A stretch of DNA of 64,000 bases, taken from NCBI RefSeq assembly GCF_014395975.1, contig NZ_CP060714.1:1612001-1676000 (forward strand). Reading direction: 5' to 3'. Below the pieces are notes generated by a model. The model saw only the letters and a program-made list of their open reading frames with translations. It was not told the origin of the DNA and did no database searches. A program made the position numbers and the translations under genes. Of the stretch, positions 52,190 to 59,790 are shown in pieces. The DNA is from Diaphorobacter ruginosibacter (lineage in GTDB: Bacteria > Pseudomonadota > Gammaproteobacteria > Burkholderiales > Burkholderiaceae_C). Positions within the stretch are counted from its first letter, which is position 1. Every line of letters starts with the position of its first letter.

Positions 52190-53668
52190 ATGAGTGCCCC
52201 CACCACAAACCAAGAAATCAGCGAAATCGACGCGCAGACCGCGTCGTTGCCCGCCGGCCGCACCGATCTGCCGCCCGGCTGGCTGGAAGTCACGTCCATG
52301 GATATGGATGCGCAGGGCGTCGCGCGCAAGCCCGACGGCAAGGTCGTGTTCATCGATGGCGCGCTCCCCGGCGAGATCGTCACCGCCAACGTGCACCGCA
52401 AGAAGAACAACTGGGAGGCTGCAAGCCTCACGGAGATCCACCACGAGTCTTCGCAGCGCGTGCGCCCCGGCTGCCCCCATTTCGGCCTGCACTCGGGTGC
52501 CTGCGGCGGCTGCAAGATGCAGCATCTGCACGTCGCTGCGCAGGTGGCGATCAAGCAGCGTGTGCTGGAGGACAACCTCTGGCATCTCGGCAAGGTCAAG
52601 GCCGAAACCATCTACCGCCCGATCGAAGGCCCGGCCTGGGGCTACCGCTTCCGCGCGCGCCTGTCGGTGCGCTACGTGCCGAAAAAGGACAAGGTGCTGG
52701 TCGGCTTTCACGAGCGCAAGAGCCGCTACATCGCCGACATGGAAACCTGCAAGATCCTGCCGCCGCATGTCGATGCGATGCTGATGCCCCTGCGCGCGCT
52801 CATCGGCTCGATGGATTCGCGCGATACCAGCCCGCAGATCGAGCTGGCCTGCGGCGACGAAGTGACGGCGCTGGTGCTGCGTCACCTGCAGCCCCTGTCG
52901 GACGCCGACAAGACCCGCCTGCGCGACTTTGCCGCGCAATACGACGTTCAGTGGTGGCTGCAGCCCAAGGGCCCCGACACCGTGCACCTGCTGGACGAAG
53001 GCGGCAAGCAGTTGGCCTACGCGCTGCCCGATTTCGGCATCGACATGCCGTTCAAGCCCACCGATTTCACCCAGGTGAATCCGCACATCAATCGCGTGCT
53101 CGTCACACGCGCGCTGCGCCTTCTGGACGCGCAGAAAACTGAGCGCGTGATCGACTGGTTCTGCGGCCTTGGCAACTTCACGCTGCCGATCGCCACGCAG
53201 GCGCGGGAGGTGCTTGGCATCGAAGGCAGCGAGGCGCTGGTCGCCCGCTCGCGCGAGAATCTGGTGAAGAACCAGTCCGCACGCGCGCAGGGAAGCGAAC
53301 TGGCCCCGACAAGCTTTGTCGCCCGCAACCTGTTCGAGATGACCCCGGAGATGCTGTTCGCCGACGGCAATGCCGACAAGTGGCTGGTCGATCCGCCGCG
53401 CGAAGGCGCGTTTGCCCTGGCCAAGGCGCTGGCGGACATCCACCAGGCACGCATCGGAGCGGAAGATGCCCCCGTGCTGCCCGAGTCGGGCAAGAACTGG
53501 CAGCCGCCCCGGCGCATCGTCTACGTGAGCTGCAATCCCGCCACGCTGGCGCGCGATGCGGGCCTTCTCGTGCACCAGGCGGGCTACCGCTGCGTGGCGG
53601 CCGGCGTGGTCAACATGTTCCCGCACACGGCGCATGTGGAAAGCATGGCGGTATTCGAGCTGGCCTGA
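52190..53668 (+). CDS. rlmD: 23S rRNA m5U1939 methyltransferase RlmD
   Basis: 492 residues: a TRAM domain (about 30-90), an iron-sulfur cluster site with Cys95, Cys105, Cys108 and Cys187 (GCPHFGLHSGACGGC, METCKI), and a Rossmann SAM domain (WFCGLGNFTLP). The catalytic Cys lies in VYVSCNPATLARD and the general-base region is at the C-terminus. A GGAGGG site precedes the ATG. Slightly longer than E. coli RlmD (433) because of an insert near residue 430. Confidence 0.95.
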   Translation: MSAPTTNQEISEIDAQTASLPAGRTDLPPGWLEVTSMDMDAQGVARKPDGKVVFIDGALPGEIVTANVHRKKNNWEAASLTEIHHESSQRVRPGCPHFGLHSGACGGCKMQHLHVAAQVAIKQRVLEDNLWHLGKVKAETIYRPIEGPAWGYRFRARLSVRYVPKKDKVLVGFHERKSRYIADMETCKILPPHVDAMLMPLRALIGSMDSRDTSPQIELACGDEVTALVLRHLQPLSDADKTRLRDFAAQYDVQWWLQPKGPDTVHLLDEGGKQLAYALPDFGIDMPFKPTDFTQVNPHINRVLVTRALRLLDAQKTERVIDWFCGLGNFTLPIATQAREVLGIEGSEALVARSRENLVKNQSARAQGSELAPTSFVARNLFEMTPEMLFADGNADKWLVDPPREGAFALAKALADIHQARIGAEDAPVLPESGKNWQPPRRIVYVSCNPATLARDAGLLVHQAGYRCVAAGVVNMFPHTAHVESMAVFELA

Positions 53669-53693
53669 TGGCGTGTGTCTGATGGACAAAAGA

Positions 53694-53720
53694 AAACGGC
53701 CTCCACGGAGGCCGTTTTTC
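53694..53720 (+). terminator. Rho-independent terminator of rlmD
   Basis: A 10-bp stem AAACGGCCTC / GAGGCCGTTT with a 4-base loop and a T-run, 26 bp after the stop codon. Confidence 0.85.
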
Positions 53721-53761
53721 ATGAGCTCGCTGCAAGGGGCAGGGCCCATGCCAGAGCCACC

Positions 53762-53929
53762 GCGCGAAGCGCCTCAGGGGGACAAAACATCGAGCGCCCT
53801 CAAAAACCGGCGCGCCCTATGCGAGGGCAGCCGTGCAAGGGCCGCCCCGCCGCACTGGCTGCGTCCCCCTTCCCGGAGCGACGCAGTCGCGCAGAGAGAA
53901 GGGGGAAGGCGCAAAGCGCCTCAGGGGGA
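53762..53929. repeat. Intergenic repeat family C: paired GCGCCTCAGGGGG elements
   Basis: The motif GCGCgAAGCGCCTCAGGGGG occurs at 53762-53781 and, with one change, at 53910-53929. They flank a stem-forming block (CTGCGTC / GACGCAG near 53857-53886 and CCCCCTT / AAGGGGG). The stretch lies between the rlmD terminator and the end of the BI-1 gene. I recall similar motifs scattered in Comamonadaceae genomes, but this was not checked. Confidence 0.6.
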
Positions 53930-53938
53930 TGCTCTTAA

Positions 53939-54631
53939 TCAATCTCTTTCGCCGCCGAAGATGCCCAGCAGCGCCAGCAGGCTCTGGAACACGTTGAAGA
54001 TGTCCAGGTACAGCGCAAGAGTGGCGCTGATGTAGTTGGTCTCGCCGCCGTCGATGATCTGCTTGAGGTCATACAGCATGTAGGCGCTGAAGATGCCGAT
54101 CGCCGCCACCGAGATCGCCATCATGCCCGCGGACGAACCGACGAACACGTTGATGATCGAGCCGATGAACAGCACCAGCACGCCCACGAAGAGGAACTTG
54201 CCCATGCCCGACAGGTCGCGCTTGATCACCGTGGCGAGCGACGCCATCACGAAGAACACGCCTGCGGTGCCGGCGAAGGCGGTCATGATCAGCTCGGAGC
54301 CGTTCTTGAAGCCCAGCACCATGGCGATCAGGCGCGAGAGCATCAGGCCCATGAAGAACGTGAACCCCAGCAGGACCGGCACGCCGGCGGCGGAGTTCTT
54401 GGTCTTCTCGATGGCGAACATGAAGCCGAACGCGCCCGCGAGGAACACGATCATGCCGATGCCGCCACGCAGCGATTGGGTGATGCCAGTGGCCACCCCG
54501 ATCCAGGCACCCAGCACCGTGGGTACCAGGCTCAGTGCAAGCAGCCAATAGGTATTGCGCAACACCTTGTTGCGTTGCTCCTGCGACAGCACCTGGGTAG
54601 TGGAACCCCAGTTGGTGACTTCTGGATTCAT
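53939..54631 (-). CDS. Bax inhibitor-1 / YccA-family membrane protein
   Basis: A 230-residue protein with seven membrane helices and the BI-1 family ending SAYMLYDLKQIIDGGETNYISATLALYLDIFNVFQSLLALLG. Bacterial members are calcium-leak or proteostasis-linked inner-membrane proteins; YccA of E. coli modulates FtsH. The ATG at 54631 follows an AGGAGAAAA site. Confidence 0.93.
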   Translation of the reverse strand: MNPEVTNWGSTTQVLSQEQRNKVLRNTYWLLALSLVPTVLGAWIGVATGITQSLRGGIGMIVFLAGAFGFMFAIEKTKNSAAGVPVLLGFTFFMGLMLSRLIAMVLGFKNGSELIMTAFAGTAGVFFVMASLATVIKRDLSGMGKFLFVGVLVLFIGSIINVFVGSSAGMMAISVAAIGIFSAYMLYDLKQIIDGGETNYISATLALYLDIFNVFQSLLALLGIFGGERD

Positions 54632-54860
54632 GTGTGATTTTCTCCTGTGACCCTGCACGACGCAGGAAACTAAATTCTAGGTGGGGCTTACCACGAAGGT
54701 TTGCAATACCCACGTGCGATCCCGTACTTTTTGGGTTGGAATCTTTTGCTCCTACCCGGGTATCCTGAACCTCGCAAGCCCTGTATGCTCGCGGGATCCA
54801 CATCACCCTGAACATAAGCACCCGCGTGGCTGCACATTCGTTCACCAACCCATTCGAATC

Positions 54861-55268
54861 ATGAAGACAACCTCCGTTCTCGAACTCTCCGACATCAAGA
54901 AGATCGCAGCCGCTGCAGAAGCCGAAGCCGTGAAGAACAGCTGGAACGTGGCTATCGCCATCGTGGACAACGGCGGCCACCTGCTGTGGCTGCAGCGCCT
55001 GGACGGCACGGCTCCCATCTCCTCGCACATCAGCCACTCGAAGGCCCGCACGGCCGCGCTGGGCTGCCGTGAAAGCCGACTGTACGAAGAGATGATCAAC
55101 GGTGGCCGCACTTCGTTCCTGAGCGCGCCTGAAATCGACGGCCTGCTCGAAGGCGGCGTGCCGATCATGAAGGATGGCCAGTGCCTTGGCGCGGTCGGCG
55201 TGAGCGGCGTGAAGTCCACCGAGGACGCACAGATCGCCAAGGCAGGCATCGCTGCACTGGGTCTGTGA
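54861..55268 (+). CDS. GlcG/HbpS-family haem-binding-like protein
   Basis: A 135-residue single-domain protein of the GlcG/HbpS fold (AAAEAEAVKNSWNVAIAIVDNGGHLLWLQRLDG; GGVPIMKDGQCLGAVGVSG). No signal peptide is seen. Some relatives bind haem or corrinoids; others sit in glycolate operons. Its neighbour hemP and the tonB-exbBD cluster make an iron or haem link plausible. An upstream open frame to 54681 is not needed. Confidence 0.85.
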   Translation: MKTTSVLELSDIKKIAAAAEAEAVKNSWNVAIAIVDNGGHLLWLQRLDGTAPISSHISHSKARTAALGCRESRLYEEMINGGRTSFLSAPEIDGLLEGGVPIMKDGQCLGAVGVSGVKSTEDAQIAKAGIAALGL

Positions 55269-55588
55269 TCCCACGCCCTCGAGCATTTGATTTGAGCTGT
55301 TGAAGGCGAGCGGGCGAGATCCCGCCTGCCATGCTGGCAGCCCATAAAAAACCGGCGCAGTCCTTGGGGCTGCGCCGGTTTTTTGTTGGGAGTGCAACAG
55401 GGGTTGATTGGGGCTGGTTGAGGATCAGGGGACTGATCCGGCATCGTGGGGCAGTGTTTTCGGATGAAAAAAAAGCCTGGCTAATGGAGCGGACTCGGTG
55501 GCTGGCAAATACGACCTTCGGACCGGAGTTAGGTCCTGGAGTCGCCCCACGATGAAACTTCGAAAATTCTGGTGGCTGGCAGCGCCGA
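55269..55588. other. Gap between the GlcG-like gene and hemP, with terminator and inverted repeat
   Basis: 320 bp with no gene. A terminator is listed separately. Downstream of it a perfect 11-bp inverted repeat CATCGTGGGGC / GCCCCACGATG (55442-55452 and 55544-55554) encloses about 90 bp that could fold into a branched structure. No promoter was recognised for it. Confidence 0.45.
55345..55385. terminator. Bidirectional terminator between the GlcG-like gene and hemP
   Basis: A long stem AAAAAACCGGCGCAG / CTGCGCCGGTTTTTT with a short loop; A-runs and T-runs flank both sides, so it can serve both converging genes. Confidence 0.85.
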
Positions 55589-55834
55589 TCACTTGGTCAG
55601 GATCAGCTTGCCCAGCTTGGTGGCCTGCAGCCGGTACAGCACGCCGTTGTGCGCGATGGTGACCACCTTGTGGCCCTGCAGCAGGCTGCGGCTGTCGAGC
55701 GAATTGATCTCGGCCGCGGTGTCGAACGCGTCACCCGGCTTGCCGACACCACGCGTCGAACGCTGCGAACCAAAGGAGGCATTGGTTGCGCCGAACAGGG
55801 CGTTGCCGGCTGGAGCAGTCATTGTTGCGGACAT
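55589..55834 (-). CDS. hemP: Haemin uptake protein HemP
   Basis: An 81-residue protein ending in the HemP/HmuP signature SRSLLQGHKVVTIAHNGVLYRLQATKLGKLILTK-like stretch (residues about 48-81). HmuP is needed for expression of haem receptors in Rhizobiales and Burkholderia, acting as a small regulator. A Fur box (55866-55884) lies about 30 bp upstream of the ATG. A second ATG at residue 5 is possible. Confidence 0.93.
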   Translation of the reverse strand: MSATMTAPAGNALFGATNASFGSQRSTRGVGKPGDAFDTAAEINSLDSRSLLQGHKVVTIAHNGVLYRLQATKLGKLILTK

Positions 55835-55865
55835 CGGTGTGTTCTCCGTGCGTTGTTGATGTGTG

Positions 55866-55884
55866 AATGATAACCGTTCTCATT
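55866..55884. promoter_or_regulatory. Fur box of hemP
   Basis: AATGATAACCGTTCTCATT is a 19-bp imperfect palindrome with the AATGA-TAA / TT-TCATT halves of the Fur consensus. It is placed where the hemP promoter should be, so iron-loaded Fur should repress hemP. Confidence 0.75.
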
Positions 55885-56143
55885 TGTTCGTCAAGCAAAA
55901 TCGCAAGAAAAATGTGAGATTTTTTTATGTGCAGCGGAAACGTCGCGCATAGAAAGAAAGGTTCGTCACGAATTGCCGAAGATGGCAATGAGGTTTTCAG
56001 AACCACTGCCCGTGCAGCGCGCGCCCCGCATGAACCGTTCGCCCCAATGCTGAGATGGCCCAAGAGACGCGACGCAAAGGCGCAGACAGTACAAGCATAC
56101 GGCAAGCCTTTGCAACAAAGTATGAGGGGCCATATCAGCACCC

Positions 56144-56220
56144 CAAAACGAAGACTCTCACCGCGAGCACCGCGCCTATTCGTCATGCGACACCATCCAA
56201 CCACGGTATTCCACGAAGAG
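56144..56220. repeat. Intergenic repeat family B, copy 2
   Basis: It carries AAAACGAAGACTCTCACCG and CGGTATTCCACGAAGA, matching copy 1 at 45775-45838. The middle differs in length (copy 2 is about 13 bp longer). It lies just beyond the exbD terminator. Confidence 0.6.
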
Positions 56221-56221
56221 C

Positions 56222-56250
56222 AAAAAGAAAACCCGGCTTGAAGGCCGGGT
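56222..56250 (-). terminator. Rho-independent terminator of exbD
   Basis: A 7-bp stem ACCCGGC / GCCGGGT with a 6-base loop (56231-56250). On the minus strand it is followed by TTTTCTTTTTG, about 30 bp past the stop codon. Confidence 0.8.
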
Positions 56251-56279
56251 ATCTCTATGGGAGGGCTGGATCGTCGAGG

Positions 56280-56690
56280 CTATTTGGTCGGATCCGTGAC
56301 AAAACCAATCTTCTTGACCCCCGCGCGCTGTGCGGCTGCCATGGCCTGCGCCACGCGTTCGTAGCGCACGTTCTTGTCGCCGCGGATGTGCAGGTCGGGC
56401 TGTGGATCCTTCTTGGCCTCCGCAGCGAGTCGCGGCTCGAGCTCGTCGTCGCCGATATCGAGTTCGTTCCAGTGGTACTTGCCGTCCTCGGTGACTGACA
56501 GCCGGATGGTTTCCGGCTTGATCACCTCTTCCGTGTTCGAGGCGCGAGGCAGGTCCACGGGCACGGCGTGCTTGATCACCGGAACGGTGATGATGAAGAT
56601 GATGAGCAGCACCAGCATGACGTCCACCAGTGGCGTCATGTTGATTTCGTTCATCACCTCATCGGATTCGTCCTGGGTACCGAATGCCAT
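56280..56690 (-). CDS. exbD: ExbD, TonB energy-transduction component
   Basis: A 136-residue protein with one membrane helix (about 15-40). The proton-path Asp is in NMTPLVDVMLVLLIIFIIT, and a periplasmic domain follows. It is six bases downstream of exbB and the last gene of the tonB operon. The second copy of this family in the window is tolR; the partners decide which is which. Confidence 0.95.
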   Translation of the reverse strand: MAFGTQDESDEVMNEINMTPLVDVMLVLLIIFIITVPVIKHAVPVDLPRASNTEEVIKPETIRLSVTEDGKYHWNELDIGDDELEPRLAAEAKKDPQPDLHIRGDKNVRYERVAQAMAAAQRAGVKKIGFVTDPTK

Positions 56691-56696
56691 GGTGGA

Positions 56697-57413
56697 TCAA
56701 CCCTTCTTGATGGGCAGGACCTTGCCGGATTCGCTGTGCGTCGCCACGCGGGCGCCGGTCACGAAATAGGCATGCAGGTCGTGCGCGAAGCTGTTCAGGC
56801 CGTTGAGGATCGACTTGTTGCCGCGCACCAGCGCGTTGTAGCCGAGGACGGCAGGGATGGCGACAGCCAGGCCCAGCGCAGTCATGATCAGCGCCTCGCC
56901 GATAGGGCCGGCCACCTTGTCGATGGTGGACTGGCCCGAGGTGCCGATGGCCACCAGCGCGTGGTAGATACCCCAGACCGTGCCGAACAGGCCGATGAAC
57001 GGCGCGGTCGAGCCGACGGATGCGAGGATGGCAAGGCCCGATTGCAGGCGGGCGGTGAACTCGTCGATGCAATTGCGCAGGCAGCGCGTGACCCAGTCGC
57101 TTACGTCGAGGGAGTCGTGCAGGTGGGCCTGCGTATTGCGGTGGTGGGCGGTGGCTTCGCGGCCCTCAAGGGCCAGGATGCGGAAGGGATTGCTGGGGTC
57201 GCTGCCCAGCTTGGTCATGCCGGCGGCGAAGTCCTCGCTGTGCCAGAAGTCGCGCGCCGTGCGGGCGTTCTTTTTCAGGCGCAGGATGTCGAGGGCCTTG
57301 ATGATGATGACGATCCAGGATGCGAGCGACATGGCGAGCAGAAGGACGGCGACGGCGCGGGTGACGAAGTCACCTTGTATCCAGACGTTGGCGATGCCAA
57401 ATTGGGAATTCAT
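56697..57413 (-). CDS. exbB: ExbB, TonB energy-transduction component
   Basis: A 238-residue MotA/TolQ/ExbB-family protein with three membrane helices (about 15-38, 130-150, 175-198) and the core STAPFIGLFGTVWGIYHAL and ALGLAVAIPAVLGYN. It forms the proton channel with ExbD that energises TonB. It lies 20 bp after tonB. Confidence 0.95.
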   Translation of the reverse strand: MNSQFGIANVWIQGDFVTRAVAVLLLAMSLASWIVIIIKALDILRLKKNARTARDFWHSEDFAAGMTKLGSDPSNPFRILALEGREATAHHRNTQAHLHDSLDVSDWVTRCLRNCIDEFTARLQSGLAILASVGSTAPFIGLFGTVWGIYHALVAIGTSGQSTIDKVAGPIGEALIMTALGLAVAIPAVLGYNALVRGNKSILNGLNSFAHDLHAYFVTGARVATHSESGKVLPIKKG

Positions 57414-57433
57414 GAAAACTCCTGCGAAGAAAT

Positions 57434-58179
57434 TTATTGTTGGAGAACGAAATTGACGGGCACCAGATATTCCATGGCTTCGACAACGCCATTGCGCTTG
57501 CCTGGCACGAATTTCCAGCGTTTGACGGTGTCTAGCGCGGCCTGATCGAGACGATCGAAGCCGCTGGACTTGGCGATTTCCACGCGCTCGGGCAGGCCCT
57601 GCACGTTGATGAGGACACGCAGTGTCACCTTGCCTTGCTCACCCAGGCGCCGGCTGGCCGACGGGAAGGCAGGCTTGGGGTTGTTCAGGTAGGCAGCATT
57701 GCTGGAGGGCAGCTCGATGTGTGGCGCAGCCGGAGGTGCTGGCGGCGCGGGCGCCGGGCTTGGGGGTGCAGGTACTGGAGCGGGCGGTGCAGGTGGCGCG
57801 GGCGGCGTCGGCTCCAGTGCACCAACGGGCGCATTGGGCGCGGGTGCCGGATCGTTGATCGCAAGCGGCATGGGTGCCGGGGTCGGCTTGGGCTGCACGG
57901 GCTTCGGCTTTGGAGGCGGCGCCGGTGCCGGTTTGGGCGGTGGAGGCTTGGGTGTCGGGGGGCGGGAGGCGTGGGACGCGGAGCAGGGGCCGGAGCCGGT
58001 GGCGAGATGAACTCGCTCATCAACTGCGCGGGGATGATGACTTCCGGTGGTGTGGTGTGGTTGGCCATGCCGGCCTGCACTGCCCAGAGGCCGGCGATAT
58101 GCAGCACCACCACGGAACCCGCGACCACCGCATTGCGACCGACGCGAGCCGGGGGGTCTTTTTGATCGATCTGGGACAT
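57434..58179 (-). pseudogene. tonB: TonB, split by a one-base frameshift in this sequence
   Basis: The N-terminal part (from the ATG at 58179: a short cytoplasmic start, a membrane helix about residues 17-37, then Pro-rich sequence) is in one frame. The rest of the Pro/Lys-rich linker and the C-terminal TonB domain (FPSASRRLGEQGKVTLRVLI..., GFDRLDQAALDTVKRWKF) are in another. Frames join if one base is added to the G6 run at 57957-57962 (C6 on the coding strand), giving 248 residues. It is either a sequencing error, a real mutation, or slippage-controlled expression. The intact exbB and exbD beside it argue that the gene is functional. Confidence 0.8.
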
Positions 58180-58248
58180 AGGAAAGGCCGCCGATGGCGC
58201 TTGGTTGAAACTTCAAGCGCCTTCAGCAGCCAGAAATTCGAAAATTGA

Positions 58249-58323
58249 TTATTTGCGCAGAACCCACCAAACCGAGCCTACGACAAGAATCAAGCTGCCT
58301 GCGAATGAAGTGATGAATTCCAT
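58249..58323 (-). CDS. Possible 24-residue single-helix membrane protein
   Basis: A short frame starting at an ATG behind a GAGAG/AAAG purine stretch. It encodes 24 residues: a start of MEFITSFAGSLI type, a continuous hydrophobic helix with two Trp, and a basic Arg-Lys end, the usual layout of small inner-membrane proteins. It overlaps the last 11 codons of bfd in another frame and lies 69 bp before tonB. It may be real or a by-product of the bfd tail. Confidence 0.35.
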   Translation of the reverse strand: MEFITSFAGSLILVVGSVWWVLRK

Positions 58324-58562
58324 GCTTTGCTCTCGGTGATGGAGTTGGCAAGCTGGATCGTCTTCGGCGCAGATTCGTTGTGAAGCGCAGCAACGGGGCC
58401 GCTCGCACAGCATTGGGACACCACGTCGCGTGCGCACTGCTCGCAGCGGCCGCATTGGGTGGCGACTCCCAGCTCGAACTGAATTTCGTCGAAGCTCATG
58501 CCCGCGTGCGCATGGCGTGCGATTTCGCGGTCTGATACTCGACGGCAAACACAAACGATCAT
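58290..58562 (-). CDS. bfd: Bacterioferritin-associated ferredoxin (Bfd-like)
   Basis: A 90-residue protein with the Bfd cysteine pattern Cys4, Cys6, Cys37 and Cys40 (MIVCVCRRVSDREI; TQCGRCEQC). Bfd delivers electrons to release iron from bacterioferritin. The C-terminal 35 residues are not part of the family and look like a loose tail. A Fur box lies about 50 bp upstream (58611-58629). It precedes tonB-exbB-exbD on the same strand. Confidence 0.9.
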   Translation of the reverse strand: MIVCVCRRVSDREIARHAHAGMSFDEIQFELGVATQCGRCEQCARDVVSQCCASGPVAALHNESAPKTIQLANSITESKAWNSSLHSQAA

Positions 58563-58610
58563 GATGCAAAGAGGCCTGGCTGGCTGGTTGAAGAACTGAA
58601 GCGAATTATA

Positions 58611-58629
58611 AATGCGAATTCATCGCATT
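58611..58629. promoter_or_regulatory. Fur box upstream of bfd-tonB-exbB-exbD
   Basis: AATGCGAATTCATCGCATT is a 19-bp palindrome (AATGCGA / TCGCATT) of the form common for Fur sites in betaproteobacteria. It lies about 50 bp ahead of the bfd start codon and should make the cluster iron-repressed. Confidence 0.75.
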
Positions 58630-58684
58630 TGCAATCTTTATCGCTTTCATCGTGCAGGGCTATTGCGATGGCCCGTTTGGGACG

Positions 58685-58712
58685 AAAAAAAACCGACTGA
58701 GCAGGAGTCGGT
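58685..58712 (-). terminator. Rho-independent terminator of the SWIB gene
   Basis: A stem ACCGACT / AGTCGGT is followed on the minus strand by eight T (A-run at 58685-58692), about 55 bp beyond the stop codon. Confidence 0.8.
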
Positions 58713-58768
58713 CGGTTTCTTTCCGGTGCGTGCCAGCCGGGAGGGCCGGGTGCATCGAGAGAGGTTGC

Positions 58769-59065
58769 TTACTTGACGTGCTTGCCGATCAGGCCGGCCA
58801 TCTCGAACATGGAGACTTGGGGCTTGCCGAACACTTCCTTGAGCTTGGCGTCCGCATTGATCATGCGCTTGTTGGCGGCGTCCTGCAGGTTGTGCTGCTT
58901 GATGTAGGCCCACAGCTTGCTGATGATCTCGGTACGTGGCAGCGGTGCGGCACCCACCACGGCTGCGAGAGCAGGGCTGGGGGTCAGGGGCTTCATGAAT
59001 GCCGCGTTGGGTGTGCGCTTCTTAGCGGGAGCTGCCTTGTCGGTGGACTTGGATGCAGTTGCCAT
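58769..59065 (-). CDS. SWIB/MDM2-domain protein
   Basis: A 98-residue protein. A basic Ala/Lys-rich start (about 1-25) precedes a SWIB domain (about 28-98: KPLTPSPALAAVVGAAPLPRTEIISKLWAYIKQHNLQD, KLKEVFGKPQVSMFEMAGLIGKHV). The domain is best known from chromatin remodellers and from chlamydial topoisomerase/histone-like partners. In free-living bacteria such short proteins are probably nucleoid- or DNA-associated, role unproved. AGGGAAA precedes the ATG at 59065. Confidence 0.93.
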   Translation of the reverse strand: MATASKSTDKAAPAKKRTPNAAFMKPLTPSPALAAVVGAAPLPRTEIISKLWAYIKQHNLQDAANKRMINADAKLKEVFGKPQVSMFEMAGLIGKHVK

Positions 59066-59790
59066 ATTGGATTTCCCTTGTTCGGAGTAGTGAAAGACGA
59101 CGCCAGCGAGCACCTGCTGCGTCACTGGCTGCATTGATGCTAATGGGAAAAAAACCTGATTCCAAGGCGAGGAAACGATTTTTTGCCTTGATTTGTTTCC
59201 GCAGGTTCTGATAGTCAAATTCTTATGGAACCAATGAATTCACGGGCAGGGCTTCAATGCTGCACTGCATCGTAACGAGGCATCGGGTACGGCTGTCACT
59301 GTGCCGGGCTCGCAACGGAGAGCTGTGATGTGAATGTTTTACTGGCAATAGTCAGCGCAAGACACTGATTTGCTGGCGATTCTGGCGATGTGCCCAGGTA
59401 AGCGCGTACCGCATCAACGAAAGATAGGGGGTAAGGCGCGGGGAGTGGGTTTCAGTTGGAAGTCAATTTCATGACAGCAGTGTTTTGCAAAATGAAACCG
59501 CCGAGGGGGTCTTGCCCCTGAGAGGGTTTCGCATTTTGTTACAAGCGTCTTCGGCGCAAAGGCGCAACAAAGCTCGTTTTCGAGGGCTGCCAGGGCGAAG
59601 TCGAGGGGAGGAAGCAGGTGGTTGCCAAGTATGGACATGTGTTCTGCCAGGAGCAGGAGAGCAGATTCCGTACGTAATTCGTGGCAAAGTGATACGCAGG
59701 GCGTCTATGCGGCGGTAGTTCGCGGAGCCTTCATCCAACCCCGGGTTGCATCCCCTGTTCAAGATCAGAAAGTAAGAAAGGCAAGGCGAC
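59066..59790. other. 725-bp non-coding gap with a 51-bp hairpin
   Basis: No credible gene between the SWIB gene and rraA. The one clear structure is an imperfect stem-loop at 59488-59538: outer arms CAAAATGAAACC / GGGTTTCGCATTTTG pair with a two-base bulge, and an inner AGGGG / CCCCT hairpin stacks on them. The promoter of the SWIB gene is probably within 59066-59230 (AT-rich). Confidence 0.5.

Larger units (their letters stand above)
55835..56279. other. Gap between hemP and exbD
   Basis: 445 bp without a convincing gene. It contains, from left to right, the hemP Fur box, an AT-rich promoter-like part to about 55935, a featureless middle, repeat family B copy 2 and the exbD terminator. Confidence 0.5.
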
